Positions 51,998 to 60,034 of a stretch of 60,034 nt of DNA are shown here, in pieces. Source of the stretch: Bacteroidota bacterium. Lineage in GTDB: Bacteria > Bacteroidota > Bacteroidia > Palsa-965. How positions within the stretch are numbered: the first letter of the stretch is position 1; each line of letters starts with the position of its first letter. The stretch is from positions 1 through 60,034 of the forward strand of contig JABDAO010000006.1 in the NCBI GenBank assembly GCA_013289095.1. Reading direction: 5' to 3'. The position numbers and the translations under genes are program-made. Below the pieces are notes generated by a model, which made no database searches, was not told where the DNA came from, and saw only the letters and a list, made by a program, of their open reading frames with translations.

Positions 51998-53383
51998 ATG
52001 AAAACAAAATTACTGATCCTTGCAGGGGCTTTCGGAATGTTCGCGAATACTGTCGGCGCCCAAATTGTATTGCAAAGCGACTTTGAAACCTGGACCTCTG
52101 GCACCGTTGCCGGATGGAACGGATCAAAAACCAATTGCACGACTACCCCCGACAGCGTAAACCAGTGTACCGTTACTCCTTATCACGGTCTTTCCTGCGT
52201 GGAGCTTGTTAACCCAGGCGCCAGCTCCAAACGTTTCTCTTCCCAGCCGGTTGCAATAACAGCCGGTACACTTTATTCTGTTCGTTTCTGGGCGCGTGGT
52301 TCAGGCAGTCTGCGTACCGGATTGGCAGGAGTTACAGCTGCCAACGGTTTCGGATATGAATACAGTAACACCTATATTACACTTGCTTCGCCAACCTGGA
52401 CCCTGTACACACAAACCCTCCTGGCTGACAGCACCAACGCCAATGCACAGTTCTTGTTTGCTGTAAAAAACACCCTGGCTGCAAGCGGAAATGTGGATAT
52501 TGACAGCGTAACCATCCGCGTTGCCGGAACCGCTCCCTTCCAATCACTTTACAACATCCAATACACCACTGCGGTGCCTGCAAACTCTCCCTACAACAAC
52601 CAGGTTGTAACCACAGCCGGTATCGTTACAGCCGTGTTCGGCTATGGATATTTCGTAGAAACCACCGGAGCAACTTCGTGGGCAGCCTTGTATGTGTACG
52701 ACAGTCAGCACACCGTTGCCATGGGCGACAGTATTATTTTTTCCGGACTGGTAGACGAATATTACAATGAAACGGAAATGGAAAACATTGTGTACTTAAA
52801 CGATGTATCTCATGGAAACCCCATCCCCACACCTATTGTCGTAACGTACTCAAACATCCAGAACGAAGAGTGGGAAGGTATGCTCATCAAGGTAAACAAC
52901 ACGAGCTGTGTCCGCTACAATGCTGCCCAGGCCTGGTATGTATTCAAAGATGCAAGTCCTGGCATCGACACGGTAGACAATATCATCTACACCTATCCCT
53001 TCAGCATTGGCAAGACGTATAACATCACCGGTGTGATCCACTTTGAATATGCCAACTGGATCGAGCCCCGCTTCGTGGCCGACATCGATTCTATCCATGT
53101 CACAGCAGGCATCCAGGAATTCAACAACTTCAGCAACTTCAAAGTATTCCCAAACCCGAACAACGGAACATTTACCGTTTCCATCAACACGGTTGAAGAA
53201 GGAAAAAACTCTATCCTGGCTTTGAAAGACCTGACCGGACGCGTGATCTATCAGGAACAACGCGATGTGACCGAAGGATTCAGCTCCTGGGTAGTAAACA
53301 CTACCGGTCTGCCTAAAGGTCTTTACCTGCTCGAAGTAAGCAACGCCACCGGCAAAGCGGTGGAGCGTATCAGCGTTCAGTAA
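51998..53383 (+). CDS. Secreted T9SS type A protein with CBM-like domain
   Basis: 461 residues. Signal peptide (MKTKLLILAGAFGMFANTVGAQ). Residues about 25-170 form a jelly-roll, carbohydrate-binding-like domain (WTSGTVAGWNGSKTN, YSVRFWARGSG, NVDIDSVTIRV). About 185-360 is an OB-fold-like region of the kind found in secreted nucleases (NNQVVTTAGIVTAVFGYGYF, MGDSIIFSGLVDEYYNETEM), with no visible catalytic motif. The last 80 residues are a T9SS type A sorting domain (FKVFPNPNNGTFTVS, LTGRVIY, GLPKGLYLLEV). It is exported; a terminator follows. Confidence 0.87.
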   Translation: MKTKLLILAGAFGMFANTVGAQIVLQSDFETWTSGTVAGWNGSKTNCTTTPDSVNQCTVTPYHGLSCVELVNPGASSKRFSSQPVAITAGTLYSVRFWARGSGSLRTGLAGVTAANGFGYEYSNTYITLASPTWTLYTQTLLADSTNANAQFLFAVKNTLAASGNVDIDSVTIRVAGTAPFQSLYNIQYTTAVPANSPYNNQVVTTAGIVTAVFGYGYFVETTGATSWAALYVYDSQHTVAMGDSIIFSGLVDEYYNETEMENIVYLNDVSHGNPIPTPIVVTYSNIQNEEWEGMLIKVNNTSCVRYNAAQAWYVFKDASPGIDTVDNIIYTYPFSIGKTYNITGVIHFEYANWIEPRFVADIDSIHVTAGIQEFNNFSNFKVFPNPNNGTFTVSINTVEEGKNSILALKDLTGRVIYQEQRDVTEGFSSWVVNTTGLPKGLYLLEVSNATGKAVERISVQ

Positions 53384-53415
53384 TTTTCTGGCAAGAGCCA
53401 GTATCCTGTGCTATT

Positions 53416-53449
53416 AAAAACCTGCAAGTGATTTACTTGCAGGTTTTTT
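53416..53449 (+). terminator. Rho-independent terminator
   Basis: AAAAACCTGCAAGT / ACTTGCAGGTTTTTT, 32 bp after the T9SS gene. Confidence 0.88.
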
Positions 53450-53692
53450 GTTTCAAGTCTGCCGTCTGCACAACGATTCCGTCCCCCGCTCCTCTTCCAT
53501 CTCGGCATCCTGCTGCCTGACAGTAAAAAAATGTTCATCGCCATGGAAACCCTTGCGGGATTGTTTCCGGATTCATAAACGAAGCCGGTGGTTCCGGGGC
53601 CTTTTAGTATAAACGACTGGATTTGAAAACTTGATCATCCAAAATGGAACCTCAAGTTGGGCAGAATCATCCTCTTTATTTACTTTGCATGA

Positions 53693-54250
53693 TTACCAGA
53701 ATTTATTCCCTGCTTCGCATGCACATATCAATGCATCCAGCCTGGCGGTACGGGTTGCTTCTTGTTTCGCACTCATGATCCTGTAGACAGCCAGTTTCTT
53801 ATACGAGGGAGCGGCCTTCTGAAAATAAGCCCATGCCTTTTTATTTGATTTTAACTTTTTCTCATAAGCAAGGGCCAATTTTATGACCTCGGTCTCATAG
53901 GCGTATATTCTTGATTTTGCCTCTGTCCTCTTTTCATAGATTGCTGTTCCGGCAGGCAGCATAAGTCCCCTGGTTTTGAGGACTTCAATCTTATCAATAT
54001 TGATGGCGCTCCAGATGCTTTTCGGTTTTCTTGGCGTGAAACGGATAGAATAGCTGTATTCATCAATTGACTTCCGTACTCCGTCAATCCAACCAAAGCA
54101 AAGCGCTTCATCGACAGACTCCGGCCACGACACACTGGGTTTAGCAGTATGAACCTTATGAAAGCCAACCAGCAGCTCTTTTTCTGTGGTGTGGTTTTTA
54201 AGAAACCATTTTCGAAGATCAGACGGCTTTGCAAAGAAGATTGGGGTCAT
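53693..54250 (-). CDS. YdeI/OmpD-associated family protein
   Basis: 185 residues. Blocks ELLVGFHKVHT, SVSWPESVDEALCFGWIDGV and YSIRFTPRKPKSIWSAIN are the signature of the YdeI/OmpD-associated (bacteriocin-protection) family. The C-terminal helix has KKLKSNKKAWAYFQKAAPSY and RTARLDALI. The molecular role is not settled; members are small soluble proteins. Single gene. Confidence 0.9.
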   Translation of the reverse strand: MTPIFFAKPSDLRKWFLKNHTTEKELLVGFHKVHTAKPSVSWPESVDEALCFGWIDGVRKSIDEYSYSIRFTPRKPKSIWSAINIDKIEVLKTRGLMLPAGTAIYEKRTEAKSRIYAYETEVIKLALAYEKKLKSNKKAWAYFQKAAPSYKKLAVYRIMSAKQEATRTARLDALICACEAGNKFW

Positions 54251-54370
54251 TGCTTGATTTCGAAATTAAAATGAACAATCTGTCCGGGCTTTCGGCCGGT
54301 ATGACATTAAAAATACAGACACTAAACGAACCGGTATCACACGCGTTCTTCGGCCTCAATCGTTTATCTC

Positions 54371-54393
54371 TATCTGAAGGGAAGGCTGTGCGG
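54371..54393 (-). repeat. Partial, inverted copy of the 60-bp repeat
   Basis: TATCTGAAGGGAAGGCTGTG plus CGG matches, on the other strand, the central part of the 50691/51497 repeats in 20 of 23 bases or better. Confidence 0.5.
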
Positions 54394-54448
54394 AGGGCTT
54401 TGCCCCTTCGGGCGAAGCATTGGTTTTGCGTTTTTTTTGCAATTTAAC

Positions 54449-55021
54449 CTAACTCGTTCGTACCAATGGTATTTGCAGATTTGTTGGTCTGTTTTCTTCT
54501 TTATCAAAACCACGGCCATCAATATTTCGTGCACCCCAGAACATCATGTCGTTGAATATATATACCAAATCATTTTCGGCAAAAATCTGCCCTTCAACCA
54601 GCCCGAATGGGGCGAAAGCCTTTTTAAAAATGCTTTGCGGGCCGTTCACTTCCCATTTGCTGTACTCTTTGCCTGCCAATTTGTTCATGGCATCGGCAAA
54701 TCCTTGCACCAATGGAATTACTTCATACCCCTCATCGGCTATGAAATCTACTTTTTGCGCACCGTCTGCAATCGGATGAGGACCTTGCCAAACCATACGG
54801 CCTTTAATATTCATTTTTACCAACGGCACTTTACCATAGGCATCTGCCGAATTAATCACCGAGAGTTCAAACTTATCTCCCTCGATGTATTTAAAAACCC
54901 TTGACAAATAAAATGGCTTTAGGGTGCCATCGGCATTTTTAATGCCGCTCGGACGAATTTCCGGAGCAATGCTTGTCCATTTGCCATTCTCCATGAATCT
55001 CTTGATTTCTTCTACTTCCAT
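54449..55021 (-). CDS. Hypothetical protein, possible APCDD1-like fold
   Basis: 190 residues, no signal peptide. Blocks APEIRPSGIKNADGTLKPFY, LSRVFKYIEGDKFELSVINS and IADEGYEVIPLVQGFADAMN. A loose resemblance to APCDD1-type beta-barrel domains, which have EIRPG and an F-Y-LTRxF pattern, is noted but not firm. The second half, with NDLVYIFNDMMFWGARN, is well formed. Probably a real conserved protein, function unknown. Confidence 0.65.
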   Translation of the reverse strand: MEVEEIKRFMENGKWTSIAPEIRPSGIKNADGTLKPFYLSRVFKYIEGDKFELSVINSADAYGKVPLVKMNIKGRMVWQGPHPIADGAQKVDFIADEGYEVIPLVQGFADAMNKLAGKEYSKWEVNGPQSIFKKAFAPFGLVEGQIFAENDLVYIFNDMMFWGARNIDGRGFDKEENRPTNLQIPLVRTS

Positions 55022-55138
55022 ATTATGCTGTTTTAGAAAACAAATGTGCTGCTTTTCCTTCAGAACTGCAAGTACGACCTTTGGCAGATATGCCCAACAA
55101 TGTAAATGACATTGAGCTTTAGGTCAGATGAAAGTGTT

Positions 55139-55711
55139 TTAGTCTTTAGTTAAGAATAGATCAGCATCTAATTGCGCCTCATCGGCCAGGGTTGGGGCAG
55201 GCAGGTCTGCACCCAGATTAAAATCCGATCGTTTGATGGTTCCGGTCACTTTAAATCCGGCTACCGTTTTCTTGTTAAATGGGTTTATCGCAGTTCCGTT
55301 ATAGATCAGGTTAAATACCACAGGCCTGGTAATGCCATGTAAGGTGAGCGAGCCCGAAAGGCTGTACTCATTCTCTTTAATCCGTTTCAGAGAGCTGCTT
55401 TTAAAGCTAATTACAGCAAATTGTTTGGCATCAAAGAAATTCCCTCCTTTTAAATAGGTGTCGCGCCCCTCCTGATTGGTATTGATGCTGTTCACATCTG
55501 CGCTTAATTCAATCGATGCATCAGAAAAATCGGGGCTGGCTGCGCTGACTTTTGCATCAACCGAGACAAATGTTCCAACCACATTGGCAACGGTGAGGTA
55601 TTTAACGGCAAACCCGACATTGGAATGTGTCTTATCTATCGACCAGGTTTGTGCATATCCGCTTGTTATGCACATCAGGATAACAAATACAATTACGTAG
55701 CTTTTTTTCAT
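55139..55711 (-). CDS. YceI family periplasmic protein
   Basis: 190 residues with a signal peptide (MKKSYVIVFVILMCITSGYAQ). YceI lipocalin-like barrel: WSIDKTHSNVGFAVKYLTVA, the GTFVSVDAKVS strand, SINTNQEGRDTYLKGGNFFD, PVVFNLIYNG and KRSDFNLGADLPAP. YceI proteins bind isoprenoid-like or amphiphilic molecules in the periplasm. Single gene. Confidence 0.93.
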   Translation of the reverse strand: MKKSYVIVFVILMCITSGYAQTWSIDKTHSNVGFAVKYLTVANVVGTFVSVDAKVSAASPDFSDASIELSADVNSINTNQEGRDTYLKGGNFFDAKQFAVISFKSSSLKRIKENEYSLSGSLTLHGITRPVVFNLIYNGTAINPFNKKTVAGFKVTGTIKRSDFNLGADLPAPTLADEAQLDADLFLTKD

Positions 55712-55835
55712 CTGATTCTACTTTACAAATTGTGTGATAGATTCTATTTGACGAAACAAAGTTGCTGATTACCTGCTGGACAGTGAATCGATAAGACTAC
55801 TTATTTCCTTAATATATGTTAATTTCCAGGGTTGA

Positions 55836-56012
55836 CCTCTGTCGGCTTATGAAAACCTGCACGCACAGAAGAAAGCGCTTCTTAACCCTTCTAAAGAAAA
55901 ATTGCCCGTGAAATGCAACTATAAGTTTAAAGCGCTACCCAAATGCTATCCCAATGCTCTGAAAAAGGACGTTCAGCAGCTCTTGGCGGATAAGGCGCTG
56001 TCTGCATGGTAA
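55836..56012 (+). pseudogene. Possible gene remnant without a start
   Basis: A frame of 58 codons between stops, with no ATG, spells ENLHAQKKALLNPSKEKLP and CNYKFKALPKCYPNALKKDV and ends LLADKALSAW. The composition is protein-like and unlike the surrounding intergenic DNA, but I do not recognise the family. It could be a gene fragment or a chance frame. Confidence 0.25.
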
Positions 56013-56144
56013 TGAACGAGGAAGAAGAGCAAATTGTCATTTTGTGTTACTTTTATCCCGAATTTTGGGCGTCTGAAGTCATCCTTGTTCTCCCCTTCCT
56101 TCGGGCGAGAACGGGTCATACAAAAGATCCCTGTCCTCATTCGT

Positions 56145-58130
56145 ATGTTCATCCGGCACAAATACCTTCTTGCATTGAAAACAAAGCTTCTGTTTATTCT
56201 TTTCCTCCTTATTGCCTCACTGCATCTTACAGCCCAACGGCATATCATCGATTCGTTGAGGCATGTCCTGAAAACAGAACAGGAGGATACAAACAAAGTA
56301 AAAACGCTGAACAAGTTAAGTTACCGGTTCTGGGTCACGGGCGTATACGACACAGCCATGATCTATTCAAAAGGGGCAAAGACATTGGCCGAAAAAATGG
56401 GTTATAAAAGCGGTTTATCGAATGCCCTGGAAGATTTAGGTGTAATTTATTATAAACGCGGCGATTTTTCAAAAGCCCTTGAGTATGATTTTAAAGCATT
56501 GGAGATAGAGAAGCAACTGGGCGACAAAAGACATTATGCGGCCTGTTTTGGGAATATCGGGATTGTGTATTACGCCCAGAATGACCTGAACAAAGCCCTC
56601 GAATACTTTAATAAAGCCCTGGAAATAGAAAAGATTTTAGGAAATAAAAACGATATAGCCGTTGATTATGGCAATACGGGCGCGTTATACGACAACATGA
56701 AGAATTATACAAAGGCGTTGGAATATGATTCGATGGCCCTGGCCTTAAATACCGAAATAGGGAATAAATACGGGATCGCAATCAATGAGGGCAATTTGGG
56801 TAGCATCTATGCCGAGCAAAACAATTACCCCAAGGCAATGGAGTATACCGTCAAAGCCCTGACGATACAAAGAGCGATTGGGGACAAAGAAGGCATTGCC
56901 CGCGATCTGAGCAATATAGGTGAGCTCTATATTAAATTCAATAAATACCCGCTTGCAAAATCATACCTCGATTCATCCATTGCCCTTTGCACCCTCATTG
57001 GGGCTATCGACCAGCTTGAAAACAGTTACAACAGTTTGTCTTACCTCGACAGCCTGACCGGAAATTACAAAATGGCCTATGCTGATTATAAAAAACACAT
57101 TGTTTACCGCGATAGTCTCCTGAATGATGCAAACACAAAAAAAACGGTGCAGACAGAAATGAATTATGAGTTTAAGCAAAAGGAAGAAGCAGGAAAAGCA
57201 GAACAGGAAAGGAAAGATATCATCAGTGAGCAGGAACGAAAAAAACAGGTGGTGATACGCGATTTCTTTATTGCAGGTTTTGCGCTGTTAATGGCCCTGG
57301 TCTTTTTTGTGTATCGGGGCTACCGCGAGAAAAAGAAGGACAACCTGACAATCACCCAACAAAAAGTATTGGTGGAAGAAAAACAAAAGGCAATCCTGGA
57401 TTCAATACACTATGCAAAGCGTATTCAGAAGGCCCTCCTGGCGTCTGATAAATTACTGGGGGCCAATTTGCCCAGATACTTTATATTATACAAACCAAAG
57501 GATATTGTCAGCGGAGATTTTTACTGGGCCACCCAAAAAGCAGAGACTTTTTATCTTGCCGTATGTGACAGCACAGGACATGGCGTTCCGGGTGCATTTA
57601 TGAGCCTGCTGAACATGTCGTATTTAAATGAATCCATCACCGAAAAGGGCCTTGCCAAACCCAATGAAGTACTGAATCATGTGCGCAAACGATTGATTGA
57701 AAACATCTCGCAGAATGGGCAACAAGATGGAATGGATGGCATTCTATTGTCATTCGACAAAAGAAATACAGTACTTGAATATTCTGCGGCCTATAACGAG
57801 CCCATCATCATCAGAAACGGCACTGCGATGGAATTGGATGCCGACAAAATAGCCATTGGCCGGTCGCCAAGGGAAGACGTTTCGTTTACCAATCATACCA
57901 TAAACTTACAAAAGGGCGATTTGGTGTATGTTTTTACCGATGGTTATGCAGATCAGTTTGGCGGGCCTAAGGGAAAGAAGTATATGTACAGTAAGTTTAA
58001 GGCTAAACTCTTAGCCCTTAGCCATCAGCCATTAGCCGCACAACGGGATAGTCTTGAACAAACCATTGAAAGCTGGCAAGGAAATCTGGAACAGGTGGAC
58101 GACATCCTCGTTATCGGAATACAGGTTTAG
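56145..58130 (+). CDS. TPR sensor with PP2C/SpoIIE phosphatase domain
   Basis: 661 residues from the ATG at 56145 (MFIRHKYLLALKTK). Signal peptide, then about seven tetratricopeptide repeats (for example LGVIYYKRGDFSKALEYDFK, IGIVYYAQNDLNKALEYFNK), a coiled coil, one transmembrane helix (near residue 390), a second coiled coil, and a cytosolic SpoIIE-type PP2C serine phosphatase: ILDSIHYAKRIQKALL, DIVSGDFYWA, VCDSTGHGVPGAFMS, FTDGYADQFGG and QVDDILVIGI. The Asp residues of these blocks bind metal. The layout senses in the periplasm and dephosphorylates a STAS-type partner inside, the same logic as RsbU. The RsbW-like gene at 7743 is a possible but unproven partner. Confidence 0.9.
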   Translation: MFIRHKYLLALKTKLLFILFLLIASLHLTAQRHIIDSLRHVLKTEQEDTNKVKTLNKLSYRFWVTGVYDTAMIYSKGAKTLAEKMGYKSGLSNALEDLGVIYYKRGDFSKALEYDFKALEIEKQLGDKRHYAACFGNIGIVYYAQNDLNKALEYFNKALEIEKILGNKNDIAVDYGNTGALYDNMKNYTKALEYDSMALALNTEIGNKYGIAINEGNLGSIYAEQNNYPKAMEYTVKALTIQRAIGDKEGIARDLSNIGELYIKFNKYPLAKSYLDSSIALCTLIGAIDQLENSYNSLSYLDSLTGNYKMAYADYKKHIVYRDSLLNDANTKKTVQTEMNYEFKQKEEAGKAEQERKDIISEQERKKQVVIRDFFIAGFALLMALVFFVYRGYREKKKDNLTITQQKVLVEEKQKAILDSIHYAKRIQKALLASDKLLGANLPRYFILYKPKDIVSGDFYWATQKAETFYLAVCDSTGHGVPGAFMSLLNMSYLNESITEKGLAKPNEVLNHVRKRLIENISQNGQQDGMDGILLSFDKRNTVLEYSAAYNEPIIIRNGTAMELDADKIAIGRSPREDVSFTNHTINLQKGDLVYVFTDGYADQFGGPKGKKYMYSKFKAKLLALSHQPLAAQRDSLEQTIESWQGNLEQVDDILVIGIQV

Positions 58131-58150
58131 ATACAGATTGGGCGCGCAGG

Positions 58151-58945
58151 TTAATTTTTAATGCACAACCCAAAACCAATCCTGAGCTTGATATAAAACA
58201 TGGACATAGAGGCTGCATTGTTTTCACCAACCACATTGGTCAGGAAATTGACATTATTGCTGGTCTTGGTGTAAATATCAATGTTGTTGTCGTTCCAATA
58301 AGAGTTATAGGGGCTTAGGGAGTACCCCACGGTAAGCCCTACCACTCCGGAAAAAAGCTTCCCGAACGGGGTTTTGCTCGAACAGAAATCGTGTTTGCTG
58401 ATGATCGAGCTCTGCCGGTCGAGATTGAAGGAGAAATCAAATGCCGTATAGGTATTGGTTGCCGATACATCCAATACGGGGTTGGTACCCTGATGCGAAT
58501 GAACATCCATGCCCCCGATATGCGCCCCGGCTTCGGGATAAAATACATAGTGTTGATTATGCAGCAAGACATATCCTATTTCGAGCCTTACCCCGGTGCC
58601 CGAAGTGGTAGTCCGGGAGGTGTTGTATACGGCGTTGCGCTGCGCCTGCCCTTCTATATCAACCTCGAACACCACATTTCTCACCATGGCATTGATCGGG
58701 GTTATGTTCCAGCTGATCAGATCGGTGGTCATGGGGGCAAAACCGTTGTTTTGCAAACTGCTATTGATTGAATTGCTGGCGCCGGGCGAGAGCGAGGTGT
58801 AGCCAAATCCCCCGGATATCATATAACCGCTCAATCGCTCACGTTCTTTTTTGACCGTGCTGTCAGAAACCTGGTTTTGAGCCGTGGCTGTGAATGTATA
58901 AAAGATGAAACACATGAATGCCGGAACAAGTTTGTCTGTTATCAT
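58151..58945 (-). CDS. Outer-membrane beta-barrel-like protein
   Basis: 264 residues from the ATG at 58945 (MITDKLVPAFMCFIFYTFTATAQ). Signal peptide, then alternating strands with aromatic ends: LEIGYVLLHNQHYVFYPEAG, FDFSFNLDRQSSI, FSGVVGLTVGYSLSPY and a last strand FYIKLRIGFGLCI. The size fits an 8-12 strand barrel. No specific family recognised; location inferred. It faces the TPR phosphatase gene. Confidence 0.65.
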   Translation of the reverse strand: MITDKLVPAFMCFIFYTFTATAQNQVSDSTVKKERERLSGYMISGGFGYTSLSPGASNSINSSLQNNGFAPMTTDLISWNITPINAMVRNVVFEVDIEGQAQRNAVYNTSRTTTSGTGVRLEIGYVLLHNQHYVFYPEAGAHIGGMDVHSHQGTNPVLDVSATNTYTAFDFSFNLDRQSSIISKHDFCSSKTPFGKLFSGVVGLTVGYSLSPYNSYWNDNNIDIYTKTSNNVNFLTNVVGENNAASMSMFYIKLRIGFGLCIKN

Positions 58946-59253
58946 GAAAAAGGGAGATTGATTTATACCGGTGAGAGAACAAGAGCTGTGCCAGCTTCGG
59001 TAAAAAACGATTAGAATGGTCTTAAAACAGGGTGTTGGCCCAAAGCATCGGGAAGAGGCCACTCATTCCGTTTGAGGAATAGTGCACTCACCCGTTCGCG
59101 CAACTCTTCCTGCTCCTCCGGAAGGTTGACCAGGGCAGGACCCGAACCAAGGTATCCTGGCCTTCCTGCTTTAGCAAAGGCTTTCCACTTCTACAAACGT
59201 TTTTACTATTTGCCAGAGCTTCCTGAAGACATGCTGTTTTCCGGAGCGTGCAC

Positions 59254-59287
59254 AAAAAAGGCTGCCCCTCTCTGGGGCAGCCTTTTT
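59254..59287. terminator. Bidirectional terminator
   Basis: AAAAAAGGCTGCCCC-TCTC-TGGGGCAGCCTTTTT. With A and T runs on both sides it can serve either strand; it ends the T9SS gene at 59308 on the minus strand. Confidence 0.88.
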
Positions 59288-59307
59288 GTTTATTGGGTTG
59301 GTGGAAA

Positions 59308-60034
59308 TTATTGTTTCACGAATTTCACCACCTGGCTCGATCCATTCATTGCAACTTTAACAAAGTATAAACCTGCAGGCAAGGAAGCTATATCTATCGG
59401 GAGCGGTGCATTTGAACCGATCTCCTCCTGCATGCTCATCAGTTCTTTTCCTCTGATATCGAAAATGCTTACGTTGGCTTGTTTCGGAGCGCCTTCTACA
59501 TCAAATTTAATAAACAAGGTTTGCCCTGCAGGGTTAGGATACACTTCCCCATTCACGTAAGCAGGAGGAATGGAGCTGATACCGGTTGCAGTCGACATAT
59601 TTAAAGAGAACGTGGCTGTTGTGGAGCAACCGTTTAACGTGGCTGTAACGGTATAGGTGGTTGCCACAAGCGGAGCAACGATGACTGTGTCGCTGATGCC
59701 ATGCGATGCTGTGCTCCAGAGATACGATGTGCCGGTGCCGGCAGCGGTAAGCGTATCTTTGGTACCCGGTACGATAGGATTCGTGCCGATGATGGTAACA
59801 GTTGGCAATGGATTAATAAGAATCGTAACACTGGCTGCACCTTTACAACCATTGATGTCTGTTACAGTCACTCCCCAGGTCTTGGTGCCGGGAGTTCCTG
59901 TATTCGTATTAATCGCAGAATCGCCAAGGGAAGAAACAGGGGTTACATGGCTCCAGGAATAAGAGAACGGACTTGTTCCCGAAGTAACAACGGCCTTCAT
60001 CGTATCAGCTATTCCGAAACAGGTAAGTGTTTTT
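59308..60034 (-). CDS. T9SS type A surface protein, C-terminal part (cut by window)
   Basis: The frame is open to the right edge of the window; the start is outside, so about 242 codons are visible. Ig/PKD-like or SprB-like repeats read LTCFGIADTMKAVVTSGTS (with YSW soon after), WGVTVTDINGCKGAASV and ATTYTVTATLNGCSTTATF. A T9SS type A sorting domain closes it: GEVYPNPAGQTLFIKF, IFDIRGKELM and SLPAGLYFVKV. This is a large secreted or surface-anchored repeat protein, as in gliding adhesins. The bidirectional terminator follows. Confidence 0.88.
   Translation of the reverse strand, partial: KTLTCFGIADTMKAVVTSGTSPFSYSWSHVTPVSSLGDSAINTNTGTPGTKTWGVTVTDINGCKGAASVTILINPLPTVTIIGTNPIVPGTKDTLTAAGTGTSYLWSTASHGISDTVIVAPLVATTYTVTATLNGCSTTATFSLNMSTATGISSIPPAYVNGEVYPNPAGQTLFIKFDVEGAPKQANVSIFDIRGKELMSMQEEIGSNAPLPIDIASLPAGLYFVKVAMNGSSQVVKFVKQ

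Noticed and set aside
54437..54904. 155-codon plus-strand frame
   Set aside because: Antisense to the well-formed minus-strand gene at 54449-55021.
59050..59205. Minus-strand frame ending LKRNEWPLPDALGQHPVLRPF
   Set aside because: Protein-like but closed by a stop at its 5' side with no start; too short and unrecognised.

Overview
The window looks like chromosome of a member of the Bacteroidota. Four secreted proteins end in type IX secretion (T9SS) type A sorting domains, at 5609-6694, 14667-16787, 51998-53383 and 59308 to the window edge. There are Bacteroidota-typical families (DUF4175, DUF4199, GH92, split YeeE/YedE, grasp-with-spasm RiPP maturases). Genes lack Shine-Dalgarno sites, and the best promoter fits the CTTG/TTTG-N19-TAnnTTTG pattern of this phylum. 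The species cannot be read from the sequence.

Layout. 1-5.5 kb is repeat-rich and nearly gene-free, with nested palindromes, a 21-bp tandem array and two related interspersed elements (types A and B). It also holds a small accessory block: a tyrosine-recombinase scar, a GHKL-ATPase/STAS-like gene pair and an RHS remnant. 5.6-16.8 kb is ordinary chromosome: T9SS proteins, a DUF4175 / RsbW-like / YbeY operon and an RlmI-like methyltransferase. 17-26.3 kb is one tight same-strand run joining N-glycan/amino-sugar use (MFS transporter, ROK kinase, GH20, glycosylasparaginase) to a thiosulfate-type module (TsdA-like dihaem cytochrome, split YeeE/YedE transporter, SoxB-like hydrolase). A second and larger 21-bp array follows, then an orphan lanthipeptide-like precursor and a GH92 mannosidase preceded by an operator-like palindrome.

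31.4-35.5 kb holds housekeeping genes (gltX, folB) and envelope genes. 35.7-41.1 kb holds a grasp-with-spasm RiPP operon plus an FG-GAP protein, lying between a full DUF4199 gene and a decayed copy of that gene's promoter and 5' end. tRNA-Cys (41544-41614) is the left border of an AT-rich island of about 8.2 kb. The last 23 bases common to the tRNA end recur at 49757-49779. The island carries a PIN / coiled-coil / TOPRIM-like (DUF4435-like) protein next to a GmrSD-type DUF262-DUF1524 protein, gene debris and a Fic protein; no integrase is visible. Beyond it come a palindrome cluster, a third 21-bp array and a nucleotidyltransferase pair between 60-bp direct repeats (59/60 identical). The last 8 kb is ordinary chromosome.

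The best candidate for an undescribed system is the tRNA-Cys island pair at 41854-46379. Also of note are the several unrelated tandem arrays that all share a 21-bp period, and the A/B elements with conserved hairpin architecture.
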